Below are positions 14,919 to 21,799 of a stretch of 45,515 bases of DNA, piece by piece; position 1 is the stretch's first letter, and every line of letters starts with the position of its first letter. Source of the DNA: Rhizobiales bacterium 24-66-13. Lineage in GTDB: Bacteria > Pseudomonadota > Alphaproteobacteria > Rhizobiales > Xanthobacteraceae. A program made the translations under genes and the position numbers. Below the pieces are notes generated by a model. That model did not search any database. It worked only from the letters and a program-made list of their open reading frames with translations, and was not told the DNA's origin. The stretch spans positions 1 through 45,515 of the forward strand of contig NCHM01000007.1 of the NCBI GenBank assembly GCA_002257205.1. The letters run 5' to 3'.

Positions 14919-15558
14919 AGACGGCTCGGCCGAAGAGCCGGGTGTCATCAAGATGGGCGGCAATCGCTACATGACCGATGCGCAAGGCCATCTCGTGCCG
15001 CTCGACCTCATGAAGCCGCAACGGCTTCTGGAGGACCAGACCGTCCGCAAGATCCTGGCCAATGCTGAAGAGCTTTCCGCGCGGGTCAGCCGGTTTCGCG
15101 GCCACACGTTCGACGATGTGGCAACGTTCATGGATCTCCTCTCGGAGCGATACGGCGGCACGCGCGGCGGCGCGAAGGGCAACACCACCCTGACCCAGTT
15201 CGACGGCCTGGGGCAGGTGCGCATCCAGGTGCAGGATCAGCTGTCCTTTGGCCCTGAACTGCAGGTCGCAAAAGAGCTGGTGGATGATTGCATAGCCGCC
15301 TGGTCGGAGACCGCCAGCGCCGAGTTGCGGACACTGGTCCAGCATGCTTTCCAGACCGACAAGGAAGGCAAGATCAATCGCGCGGCGCTGTTCCAGCTTC
15401 GCCGGGTCGAGATCGACAAGGCGCCGTGGCCGCAGGCGATGGAGGCGCTGAGCGATGCCATCTGCGTCATAGGCTCCCGCGAATATTGCCGCTTCTACAA
15501 GCGGGCTAATGCCCGCGCGAAGTGGGAAGCCATCACCATCGATCTGGCGTCGGCGTGA
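14902..15558 (+). CDS. DUF3164 family early protein
   Basis: A 218-residue protein with AGGAGG 6 bases before the ATG. The family signature is visible from MGGNRYMTDAQGHLVPLDLMKP and VSRFRGHTFDDVATFMDLLSERYG to TLTQFDGLGQVRIQVQDQLSFGPELQVAKELVDDCIAAWSE and the late FQTDKEGKINRAALFQLRRVEI...WPQAMEALSDAI. DUF3164 is a standard member of the early region of Mu-like phages; its biochemical role is not known. I see no separate Gam-type end-protection protein in this early region, so whether DUF3164 covers part of that job is open. The stop overlaps the next start as TGATG. Confidence 0.88.
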   Translation: MEMQAEDGSAEEPGVIKMGGNRYMTDAQGHLVPLDLMKPQRLLEDQTVRKILANAEELSARVSRFRGHTFDDVATFMDLLSERYGGTRGGAKGNTTLTQFDGLGQVRIQVQDQLSFGPELQVAKELVDDCIAAWSETASAELRTLVQHAFQTDKEGKINRAALFQLRRVEIDKAPWPQAMEALSDAICVIGSREYCRFYKRANARAKWEAITIDLASA

Positions 15559-15812
15559 TGGCGCGCCGTAAGCGGCTAAGCCGCTATTCCCCCATGTCTC
15601 GGTGGACGCCCACGCTCGCAATCCAACGGACCGGGCGTCGGGTCGAGGACGCCAAAGACGCTCTGATGGATATCGCCGGCATCTGGGGCGACGTCGAACA
15701 GGGCGTCATCGACGATGCCGACCGCATCATCCTCGACCTCGAAAACATGCTCGCCACCTTGAAGGAGACCCTGAAGGAGAAGGCGGAAGCCGGGGAGCAT
15801 ATCGGCCTATGA
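15558..15812 (+). CDS. Small coiled protein, unknown function
   Basis: An 84-residue protein with a basic start (MARRKRLSRYSPMSRW) and a long acidic helical remainder (RVEDAKDALMDIAGIWGDVEQGVIDDADRIILDLENMLATLKETLKEKAEAGEH) that could form a coiled coil. No family is recognised. It is translationally coupled at both ends (TGATG upstream, ATGA downstream). Confidence 0.6.
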   Translation: MARRKRLSRYSPMSRWTPTLAIQRTGRRVEDAKDALMDIAGIWGDVEQGVIDDADRIILDLENMLATLKETLKEKAEAGEHIGL

Positions 15813-16114
15813 CACCCGTTCCCACCGCCAACTCCGCCTCTCGGATCGTCTACGCGATCAGCCCCGAAGGGGTGCGCAAGGTCACGCTCATCGCGCGCCG
15901 CAAGCTGCGCGGGCGCGACGTCTGCCAAGTGTGGATGCGCGGCGAGATGGCGCCAGTCACCCTTGATCCGCATCTGGTGTTCGAACGCGAGGTGGACGCC
16001 CGCCGGTGCTGGCGCGAGGCGACCGCGCACCAGACGCAGCTGCGACGCGCAGGCTCAGCCATCGGCATCGTGGACGCTCATCTCTCCCTCCGCATCGCGA
16101 GGGACGCAGCATGA
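15809..16114 (+). CDS. Small basic early protein, unknown function
   Basis: A 101-residue protein with a strand-rich first half (SRIVYAISPEGVRKVTLIARRKLRGRDVCQVWMRGEMAPVTLDP) and a helical second half (REVDARRCWREATAHQTQLRRAGSAIGIVDAHLSLRIARD). It is strongly basic, so nucleic-acid binding is possible, but no motif is recognised. ATGA overlaps at both ends place it firmly in the early operon. Confidence 0.6.
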   Translation: MTPVPTANSASRIVYAISPEGVRKVTLIARRKLRGRDVCQVWMRGEMAPVTLDPHLVFEREVDARRCWREATAHQTQLRRAGSAIGIVDAHLSLRIARDAA

Positions 16115-16416
16115 GCCGCGATCAGTTGATCTCCGGCATCGGCACCGTGTTGTGCGCGCTCTCGGACGATGCGGCTTTGCTCCCGGCGCTGATCGATCTG
16201 GAGCAAGCCGCGGCCCCGATCCGTGAGGAGCTGACCGCCCGCAGCGCCCGCCGCTCGCTCCCGGCCGACTGCACCGCCGGACATAGCTGGCAGATCGAAC
16301 ATGGCGTGAAGGCCGAGACGAGAACGCTGGTGGAGCGGCGCCGGTGCGTGGTCTGCGGCCTCGCCGAGGAAATCGACCGCACCCCGAAACCCTATCGCAG
16401 AGGACGCAAATCATGA
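16111..16416 (+). CDS. Small protein with CxxC zinc-ribbon-like end
   Basis: A 101-residue protein. The N-terminal part is helical (DQLISGIGTVLCALSDDAALLPALIDLEQAAAPIREEL). The C-terminal part carries CTAGHSWQIEHG and RRRCVVCGLAEEIDRTPKPYRRGRKS, where one Cys-His pair and one CxxC could make a zinc knuckle; the tail is very basic. No family is recognised. It is the last of the small early genes before the spike-like cassette, which begins with a 4-base overlap. Confidence 0.6.
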   Translation: MSRDQLISGIGTVLCALSDDAALLPALIDLEQAAAPIREELTARSARRSLPADCTAGHSWQIEHGVKAETRTLVERRRCVVCGLAEEIDRTPKPYRRGRKS

Positions 16417-16745
16417 CGGAACGATCTTGGGATCCGGGCGCGTCCGGTCCCGGCATCAGCCACCAGCTGCTGCTCTATCCGGGCTTCACCTTCAACGCCG
16501 GCCGCCTGTCGCTGGAATATGGCACCGGCCCGGTAAAATACCTCCCGCGCTTTCTCTCCTTTGAGAGCAGCGGCACGGTGCTGCTGGAAGATGCCGATGG
16601 CGTCGTGCTGCCCTATACCCGATATGCCGGCAGCATCCTGCCGATCTCGGCCGTCGCCATCCGAGAAACGACCAGCTACGCCGCGCCCGTGACCGGCTTG
16701 CCCACCGCCACCACGCCCGGTCTCATCCTGATCGGGGTGCGCTGA
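16413..16745 (+). CDS. Spike-base-like structural protein in the early region
   Basis: A 110-residue protein overlapping the previous stop by 4 bases. The first third (SWDPGASGPGISHQLLLYPGFTFNAGRLSLEYG) is Gly-rich and strand-rich. The end, DADGVVLPYTRYAGSILPISAVAIRETT...TPGLILIGVR, follows the pattern of small phage spike-base or fibre-associated proteins (a sum of strands ending in LP(V/I)...V..(T)TATGIV.L). This resemblance is from memory. It opens a cassette of structural-looking genes that would normally sit in the late region, followed directly by the larger fibre-like protein. Confidence 0.55.
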   Translation: MTERSWDPGASGPGISHQLLLYPGFTFNAGRLSLEYGTGPVKYLPRFLSFESSGTVLLEDADGVVLPYTRYAGSILPISAVAIRETTSYAAPVTGLPTATTPGLILIGVR

Positions 16746-16747
16746 TC

Positions 16748-18121
16748 ATGATCGGCGTCGGCGTGGCACTCCCCGGCCTCATCACCATGCAGGGCATGGA
16801 CCCATGGGCTGCCGCCGCCCTCGGCCGGATGCAGGCGCCGCCGGATGATTTCGTGCAGCGCCTGGACGCTGGCGCGCGCATCTACCGGGCTGACGGGGTG
16901 CTAGACCAGCTGGACGCGCTGTGGGTCACTGGCTCCTACAGCCAGGCCGCCGCTCGGCTCAATCTCGTGCCGTGGACCGGAACGGTGACGAACGTGCTGC
17001 CCAACGGGGAGATGGTCGGCGCCGCCACCGGCGCTCCCGGTACCATGCCGACCGGGTGGGCCTCGGTGTTCACGGTCGGCGGAATCACGCGGCAGGTGGT
17101 GGGCGCCGGCACGGTCAATGGCCTGAGGTACATCGACGTGCGCTTTTCCGGCGTGCCGGCTTCGGCCAGCGGCATCGGCATTCCGCTGTCGCCCACCAAC
17201 GCCTGCCCCGGCGTCGTTGGCGGCCGCATGACGGCCTCGCTCTATCTGGCGTTGGTGGGCGGGTCCCTGACCGGCACAACCCTCACCCGGGTCAATTATA
17301 CCGAGTACAACGCTTCGAACGTGTTTGTGGTCTCAGATTTTAATGTGATCCCAGCCGCCTCCATCACGCTCACATCGGCGCTGACACGCGTTTCCGGGAC
17401 GCGCGTCCTGACGGGCGCAACGGCGGCCTTTGTGATGCCGGCACTGGAAATTGGGCACGGCACCGGCGCCATCGACCTCACCCTGCGGATCGCCGCCCCG
17501 CAGCTGGTGCGCATGGACGTGCCGGGCAATTACATCCCCACCAGCGGGGCGGCGGCGTCGCAGGTGCAGATGCTGTACCGTTGGGATCTATCGGAGATCA
17601 ACAACCCCACGTGGACGGCCTGGGCGCCCGGCGCGCCCGGCGGCTATGGGGGCACCGCCAGCTACCTGGATACGAACGCCGATCCGAGCATCGACTTTAC
17701 GAGAGCGTCGCTGAATTCAGCTGCCTACGGGGCGTGGGTCGCGAGCGAAACGACCTCCAGCGCACGCGTGTTGGGGCAAACGAATTCCACGACAATCATC
17801 TCGCCTCGTTCGCCGTCGGATCAAGCTAACATCCGGGTGCACGACACTGGGACGTTGACCGCATCAGTCGCGACGTCAGTTGGCCTGACAGCCGGCAATC
17901 GCTCTGCATCGATGGCCCGGCAGCTGTATCGAAACGGCATCGCACTGTCGTCCGACGCGTTCGCGTCCAGCAGCATGTCCACCGAACTGTGGCTCCTGCG
18001 AGCCGCTTCCTCCTACCACCCCGGTCAGGTCTCGGCGGCGTTTGCCGGAGCGTCCCTCACGGCGGCGCAGCATCTGGCGATCTATCGCGGCACCGCCGCC
18101 ATCTTGGGGGTGACGCCATGA
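16748..18121 (+). CDS. Head-spike/fibre-like protein, misplaced in the early region
   Basis: A 457-residue protein. Residues about 60-130 (LDALWVTGSYSQAAARLNLVP...LPNGEMVGAATGAPGTMPTGW...LRYIDVRFSGVPASASG) match, from memory, the phage head-spike fibre domain pattern NGxMxGAxxGxPGTxPTGW. A carbohydrate-binding-like beta-sandwich follows, and then a Ser/Thr-rich C-terminal part (about residues 290-457) with LYRNGIALSSDAF and a closing LAIYRGTAAILG. The later part is somewhat AT-richer than its neighbours. Such proteins decorate capsids or tails and may bind the host surface. It is placed between early genes, three bases after the preceding stop and overlapping the next start by ATGA. Confidence 0.65.
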   Translation: MIGVGVALPGLITMQGMDPWAAAALGRMQAPPDDFVQRLDAGARIYRADGVLDQLDALWVTGSYSQAAARLNLVPWTGTVTNVLPNGEMVGAATGAPGTMPTGWASVFTVGGITRQVVGAGTVNGLRYIDVRFSGVPASASGIGIPLSPTNACPGVVGGRMTASLYLALVGGSLTGTTLTRVNYTEYNASNVFVVSDFNVIPAASITLTSALTRVSGTRVLTGATAAFVMPALEIGHGTGAIDLTLRIAAPQLVRMDVPGNYIPTSGAAASQVQMLYRWDLSEINNPTWTAWAPGAPGGYGGTASYLDTNADPSIDFTRASLNSAAYGAWVASETTSSARVLGQTNSTTIISPRSPSDQANIRVHDTGTLTASVATSVGLTAGNRSASMARQLYRNGIALSSDAFASSSMSTELWLLRAASSYHPGQVSAAFAGASLTAAQHLAIYRGTAAILGVTP

Positions 18122-18342
18122 TCTATCTAATCCTCGACGCCGCCACCGCAGCGCTGGTGCGCGGCCCGACAGCCCCCGGCTATGGGCTCGACCCGGTGCC
18201 TCTGCTGGACGGCTCGGGCTGGATCTTGCCAGCGATCTGCGCCACCGCACCCGAGCACGCGATGCACCACCAGGTGCTCGCCACCATGCCCGTGCGGCCG
18301 GTGGCGGATGCCGAGTGGCAGCAGGACGAGGAGCTGCCATGA
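18118..18342 (+). CDS. Small protein of the spike cassette, unknown function
   Basis: A 74-residue protein overlapping the spike-like gene and the methyltransferase gene by ATGA on either side. It has a strand-rich start (MIYLILDAATAALVRGPTAPGYGLDPVPLLDGSGWILPA) and an acidic tail (ADAEWQQDEELP). No family is recognised. Small genes of this type after fibre genes are often assembly chaperones, which is a guess here. Confidence 0.55.
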   Translation: MIYLILDAATAALVRGPTAPGYGLDPVPLLDGSGWILPAICATAPEHAMHHQVLATMPVRPVADAEWQQDEELP

Positions 18343-18974
18343 CCGAGGCGACCTGGCGCTTTGGCTCCCTGCGGCCGATGAAATACGGCCTGATCCTCGC
18401 GGATCCGCCCTGGCAATACGAGATGTATGGCGAGGCCGGCTACGACAAGTCGCCCGAGGCGCATTACGACACGCTCAGCGACGACGAGATCTGCGCGTTC
18501 CCGGTGCACGAACTCGCGACCGGCGACTGCTTGCTGATCCTGTGGGCCATCTGGCCCAAGCTGCAATCTGCTCTCACCGTGATGCATCGCTGGGGCTTCC
18601 GGTACAAGACCGGCGGCAGCTGGACCAAGACGACGCGCACCGGCAAGCGCGCGTTCGGCACCGGCTACATCCTGCGCAGCACCACCGAGCCGTTCTTGGT
18701 CGGCACCATCGGTGCCCCGGAGATCGGCAGCAGGAGCGTCCGCAACCTCATCGAGAGCCCCAGGCGGGCGCATTCGCAGAAGCCGCCGGAAATGCGCGTG
18801 ATGGCCGACAAGCTGTGCCCCCGAGCTTTCGGGTGTGAGCTGTTCGCGGCCGATCCCTGGCCCGGTCACGACACATGGGGCCTGCCGCATCGCGGGCCGG
18901 ACGCCGTGCCCCGCGCCGTGCCGGCACCGGCCGAGCCCGTGCTTGCTCCAATGCCTCTGTTCGAAGGGAGCTGA
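18339..18974 (+). CDS. MT-A70 family DNA adenine methyltransferase
   Basis: A 211-residue protein with the catalytic DPPW motif at residues 22-25 (LILADPPWQYEMYGEAGYDKSPEAHYDTLSDDEI). This is the class-typical arrangement with DPPW first, then CLLILWAIWPKLQSALTVMHRWGFRYKTGGSWTKT. The late region RAHSQKPPEMRVMADKLCP...CELFAADPWPGHDTWG holds the usual S(x)KP and AR-type end. The enzyme transfers methyl from SAM to the N6 of adenine, here most likely in phage DNA, giving protection from restriction in the place where Mu has mom. It overlaps the spike cassette by 4 bases. The target sequence cannot be predicted. Confidence 0.9.
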   Translation: MTEATWRFGSLRPMKYGLILADPPWQYEMYGEAGYDKSPEAHYDTLSDDEICAFPVHELATGDCLLILWAIWPKLQSALTVMHRWGFRYKTGGSWTKTTRTGKRAFGTGYILRSTTEPFLVGTIGAPEIGSRSVRNLIESPRRAHSQKPPEMRVMADKLCPRAFGCELFAADPWPGHDTWGLPHRGPDAVPRAVPAPAEPVLAPMPLFEGS

Positions 18975-18975
18975 C

Positions 18976-19227
18976 ATGGAAATCTCTGATCAGGAACGCG
19001 GCATTCTAGCTCGCATTGGAAGCTCCTACTCCATTGCGACGTGGTGGATCGCCCAGGACTGCGGCTTTGGTGGAAATAGCGCCAAGGCTCGAAATGCCTT
19101 GCGGAAGCTGGAGCGGCGAGGGTTCACGGAGGGCGTGGCGGCCAGCAGGTCGGGCCGCGTCTTCTGGTGGCGCCTGACACAGGCCGGGCGCGCCGCGCTC
19201 GTAGGAGGCGGCGATGCGGCACCCTAA
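18976..19227 (+). CDS. Small winged-helix protein
   Basis: An 83-residue protein reading as a winged helix: EISDQERGILARIGSSYSIATWWIAQDCGFGGNSAKARNALRKLERRGFTEGVAASRSGRVFWWRLTQAGRAAL. Here ARNALRKLERRGF is the recognition helix and SGRVFWWRLT the wing. This is the form used by MarR/ArsR-like phage proteins. The ATG follows the methyltransferase stop by one base. It may regulate middle genes; the specific role is unknown. Confidence 0.65.
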   Translation: MEISDQERGILARIGSSYSIATWWIAQDCGFGGNSAKARNALRKLERRGFTEGVAASRSGRVFWWRLTQAGRAALVGGGDAAP

Positions 19228-19285
19228 GCGCCGCCATCTCTCGGCGTCCGATGACTGCGCCGGCTACGAGCTGGCGGAAGAATGA
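19214..19285 (+). CDS. Possible 23-residue protein
   Basis: A short frame with AGGAGG 4-5 bases before the ATG, overlapping the end of the winged-helix gene and stopping one base before the next ATG. It encodes a basic start (MRHPKRRHLSASDD) and acidic end. It may serve only to couple translation of the next gene. No other support. Confidence 0.3.
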   Translation: MRHPKRRHLSASDDCAGYELAEE

Positions 19286-19286
19286 C

Positions 19287-19520
19287 ATGCGGCGCGCTCG
19301 GCCAATCCCCGTCGCCACCGTCCCCCTCCTCGTGTGGGACGATGTGCATCGGATCGAGCAACTGATGGCCGAGCGCGCTGCCCTCATCGACCGCATGGCG
19401 CGGTTGCCGCGCCAATCCCACCGCCACGTGCTCCTGGCCGCGCGCCTGCGGGCACTCACCGCCGAAATTCTCGCCGCCGAGCTGACGCTCGGCCGGGACA
19501 TCATCCTTCGGAGACTGTGA
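19287..19520 (+). CDS. Small helical early protein, unknown function
   Basis: A 77-residue protein. It is helical after a basic start: LVWDDVHRIEQLMAERAALIDRMARLPRQSHRHVLLAARLRALTAEILAAELTLGRDIILRRL, with heptad-like leucines. ATG 19287 follows GGAAGAA; an in-frame ATG at 19251 is an alternative. No family is recognised. It lies just before gemA, two bases from its start. Confidence 0.6.
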   Translation: MRRARPIPVATVPLLVWDDVHRIEQLMAERAALIDRMARLPRQSHRHVLLAARLRALTAEILAAELTLGRDIILRRL

Positions 19521-19522
19521 CC

Positions 19523-20119
19523 ATGGCTAGCGCTTCCGCCGCGCAGATCGGCGCCATCCACGTGATCAGCAAACGCATTGGCCTCGGTGAGGACGAGCGC
19601 CGCGCGCTGATGGTCGCAGCCACCGGGAAGCGCTCGGCGCGCGACCTCACGTCTGGCGAGGCGATCACCGTCATCGACCGGCTCAAGGTGCTCCAGGGCG
19701 ACGGCGCGGCGCCCAAGGGCGCGCCCGGCCTGGACGGCATTTATGCGCCCAAGCTGCGCGCGCTCTGGCTATCCGGCTGGCACCTCGGCGTGGTGCGGGA
19801 CCGCACGGACCGAGCCTTGCTGTCGTTCCTGGAGCGGCAAACAGGCCTCAGCCATACGCGGTTTCTACGGGATTCCGCCGACGCCTCGCGGGTGATCGAA
19901 GCCCTGAAGGCCTGGCTCTCCCGCGAGGCCGGCGTGGAGTGGCCGGCGCGCGGCACTGTGCTGGATACCAAAGCGGCGGTCTTCCGGGCTCAGCAGGCGC
20001 GCTTGGCCGCCCTGGGCTGCGCCCGTCATCCCGATATCGCCAACCCCACCGAAGAGACGCTGGATGCCGCCATCCGCGCGGACGGAAAGCGTCTGCGCCA
20101 CGCCCTGAAAGGCCGCTGA
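19523..20119 (+). CDS. gemA: GemA-type regulatory protein (Mu gp16, DUF1018)
   Basis: A 198-residue protein of the GemA family. The family pattern is seen in ASAAQIGAIHVISKRIGLGEDERRALMVAATGKRSARDLTSGEAITVIDRLK at the N-terminus and LSGWHLGVVRDRTDRALLSFLERQTGLSHTRFLRDSADASRVIEALKAWLSREAGVEW in the middle. In Mu, GemA alters host supercoiling-related gene expression and synchronises host replication early in infection. Its position between the small early genes and mor is conserved in transposable phages. The C-terminal helix is basic. No defects are seen. Confidence 0.92.
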   Translation: MASASAAQIGAIHVISKRIGLGEDERRALMVAATGKRSARDLTSGEAITVIDRLKVLQGDGAAPKGAPGLDGIYAPKLRALWLSGWHLGVVRDRTDRALLSFLERQTGLSHTRFLRDSADASRVIEALKAWLSREAGVEWPARGTVLDTKAAVFRAQQARLAALGCARHPDIANPTEETLDAAIRADGKRLRHALKGR

Positions 20120-20120
20120 A

Positions 20121-20405
20121 ATGGGCGTTCAAAGCTCGCTGTTCGGCGCAGCAGCCGCATCTGCACCGCCACCCGTCGCGCTCCGCTGGGAGCGGCGTGA
20201 GGAATGGGAGGAACAGGAAGGCCGAGGCGGTGGCGGAACCGCCCGGATCTGGCGCTCGCCCGTCTCCGGAAAGCTGGTGCTGTCCGTCGATCACCCTTCG
20301 GCCGGCACCCGATGCCTTCGGGCCGAGAGCATCGCGCAAGCAATGCAGATGGCCGGCGGCGTGCTGGCACAGATGATCACCGATGGAGGCAGACATGTCC
20401 GATGA
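20121..20405 (+). CDS. Small early protein, unknown function
   Basis: A 94-residue protein starting one base after the gemA stop. It has a polar, Glu/Gly-rich stretch (WERREEWEEQEGRGGGGTARIW) and a C-terminal helix (CLRAESIAQAMQMAGGVLAQMI). No motif is recognised. The end overlaps the next gene by 11 bases. Confidence 0.6.
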   Translation: MGVQSSLFGAAAASAPPPVALRWERREEWEEQEGRGGGGTARIWRSPVSGKLVLSVDHPSAGTRCLRAESIAQAMQMAGGVLAQMITDGGRHVR

Positions 20406-20706
20406 GCGCGTTGATTTCAGCCGCATCGCATTGGATGCGCAGATCGAACTGAGAGACCAGATCCTTCAATTGATCCAGGATCGGCGGTTCGTCGGTAGCG
20501 TCCGCAGTTCTGAGATGCATGCGGCTGTCGCCTGCATGGGCGCCGCCGCGGTCATGATCGCCCTGCTTCCCACGGCGGTGCGAGGGCGGCTCGTGGAGCA
20601 GATGGCCGACGCCCTGCCCATTATCGTCGCGAAGCGGGCGGGCGAGATCGTGTCGGGCGAGTTCGACGAGCAGATGGCGCGCAGCGCCGCGCGGAGGCGG
20701 CAATGA
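20395..20706 (+). CDS. Small early helical protein, unknown function
   Basis: A 103-residue protein with GGAGG 6 bases upstream of ATG 20395. It is helical throughout (SRIALDAQIELRDQILQLIQDRRF, EMHAAVACMGAAAVMIALLPTAVRGRLVEQMADALPIIVAKRAGEIVS). The middle helix is hydrophobic but interrupted by Pro and Arg, so a membrane segment is uncertain. No family is recognised. It overlaps the next start by ATGA. Confidence 0.6.
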   Translation: MSDERVDFSRIALDAQIELRDQILQLIQDRRFVGSVRSSEMHAAVACMGAAAVMIALLPTAVRGRLVEQMADALPIIVAKRAGEIVSGEFDEQMARSAARRRQ

Positions 20707-21059
20707 GTGCTTTGAAAATCGAAGATCTGACCCATGAAGAGCTGCTGGCGCTCATCAATGAGAAAGGCGGTGTGCCCCACCGACAGGCTGATCTGATCTC
20801 TCTGAAGCATCGCAGCGCCAGCGCGCGAGCTCGGGAGCTTGACGAGAAGTTGCTCCTTGCCAGTGCCACGTATTCCGGCGCGCTAGACGCGCTGATTGAC
20901 CGCCGCCCAGGACCACACGGCGCACGCAAGGGCCTGCAACTGCTGCAGGCTGAGGTCACCGCGAAGGAAGCCTACGACCGTGCGCGCCGCGCGGCGGAAA
21001 AGGCGCGCGCCGAAGAAGATCGCTTGTGGGCGGCCTGGTGCGTGGAGACCGGGCTGTGA
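20703..21059 (+). CDS. Small coiled-coil early protein, unknown function
   Basis: A 118-residue protein of mostly charged helices (LKIEDLTHEELLALINEKGGVPHRQADLISLKHRSASARARELDEKLLLA, KGLQLLQAEVTAKEAYDRARRAAEKARAEEDRLWAAW). It is likely a coiled coil. No family is recognised. The stop overlaps the GTG start of the next gene, so the two are coupled. Confidence 0.6.
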   Translation: MSALKIEDLTHEELLALINEKGGVPHRQADLISLKHRSASARARELDEKLLLASATYSGALDALIDRRPGPHGARKGLQLLQAEVTAKEAYDRARRAAEKARAEEDRLWAAWCVETGL

Positions 21060-21310
21060 GCCGCCGCCGCGCGCCCCGCAAATGGAAGCTGCCGCTGTCG
21101 GCCGACCAGATCGCCGCCATCGCGGCCGAGCTGGTGCAGAACCATCAGCGCCTGGTCGCCCGCGACGGATTCCGGCTCTGCGGATCCTCGGGCATCTGGC
21201 GCTGCGCCAACGGCAGCTATACCGGGCGCATGGTCTACAAGCTCGGCGCAGTCACCGTTGTCCACACGGTGCGCGGCATGCGCGTATCTGAGCCGGTGCC
21301 CGGCCAATGA
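21056..21310 (+). CDS. Small basic protein before mor, unknown function
   Basis: An 84-residue protein starting with GTG in GTGA overlap. The N-terminus is strongly basic (SRRRAPRKWKLPLSADQIAAIAAELVQNHQRLVARDGF). The rest looks like a small beta-sheet (IWRCANGSYTGRMVYKLGAVTVVHTVRGMRV). It contains two cysteines. No family is recognised. The stop overlaps the ATG of mor by 4 bases, making it the last early gene before the middle activator. Confidence 0.6.
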   Translation: MSRRRAPRKWKLPLSADQIAAIAAELVQNHQRLVARDGFRLCGSSGIWRCANGSYTGRMVYKLGAVTVVHTVRGMRVSEPVPGQ

Positions 21311-21693
21311 CCGCCGCGCCGGAAATGCCCGAGGTGCCTGAGAACATCGCGCCTTATGTGCGCGCGATCGGCATCGACAAGACGGTGGAGCTGCTGCTGG
21401 AGTTCGGCGGCGCCTCGTTGTATTTCGGCAAGAACCCGACGATGCGGTCTCGCGTGGTGGCCCTGATCGGCGCAGAGGCCGTGAAGGCCATGGAAGCCGG
21501 CCTTGGATCATTCGGCGAGCGCGTGCCCCTCGCCAATCGCTGGATTGCGAATTACCTTGCAGCGCAGAGCGTCCCCACACAGGAGATCGCCCGGCGCCTG
21601 CGCACCACAAATGTTACGGTGCGCAATTATCTGCGCGGACGCAGCGCGCCGGGCCGGCTCAACGCCCCCAAACAGCTCAATCTCGACATCTGA
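21307..21693 (+). CDS. mor: Mor-family middle transcription activator
   Basis: A 128-residue protein of the Mor/C family that in Mu activates middle and late promoters as a dimer. Family features are the helical dimerisation part (YVRAIGIDKTVELLLEFGGASLYFGKNP...VVALIGAEAVKAMEAGLGSFGERVPL) and a C-terminal helix-turn-helix (WIANYLAAQSVPTQEIARRLRTTNVTVRNYLRG). Only one Mor/C protein is seen, so it may serve both middle and late promoters. Ten bases after its stop lies a perfect 14-bp palindrome that recurs at the capsid block, the natural candidate for its own binding site. Confidence 0.9.
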   Translation: MTAAPEMPEVPENIAPYVRAIGIDKTVELLLEFGGASLYFGKNPTMRSRVVALIGAEAVKAMEAGLGSFGERVPLANRWIANYLAAQSVPTQEIARRLRTTNVTVRNYLRGRSAPGRLNAPKQLNLDI

Positions 21694-21702
21694 CCAGCAG
21701 GT

Positions 21703-21725
21703 GCGGCAAGCGCTTGCCATGGGAA
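21703..21725 (+). promoter_or_regulatory. Palindromic activator-site candidate, copy 1
   Basis: GCGGCAAGCGCTTGCCA at 21703-21719 contains the perfect palindrome GGCAAGCGCTTGCC (21705-21718) and is followed by TGGGAA. It lies between the end of mor and the endolysin gene, about 80 bases before its ATG, the position expected for a Mor-dependent promoter. The same 17 bases recur at 29630. No consensus -35 box is seen, which fits an activator-dependent promoter. Confidence 0.6.
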
Positions 21726-21799
21726 ATCCCGCACGGGATCGCCCACTCTGATTGCAACGATTTCGCGCGCCCTGCGCATCTCTGCAATCCGAGGGCACC

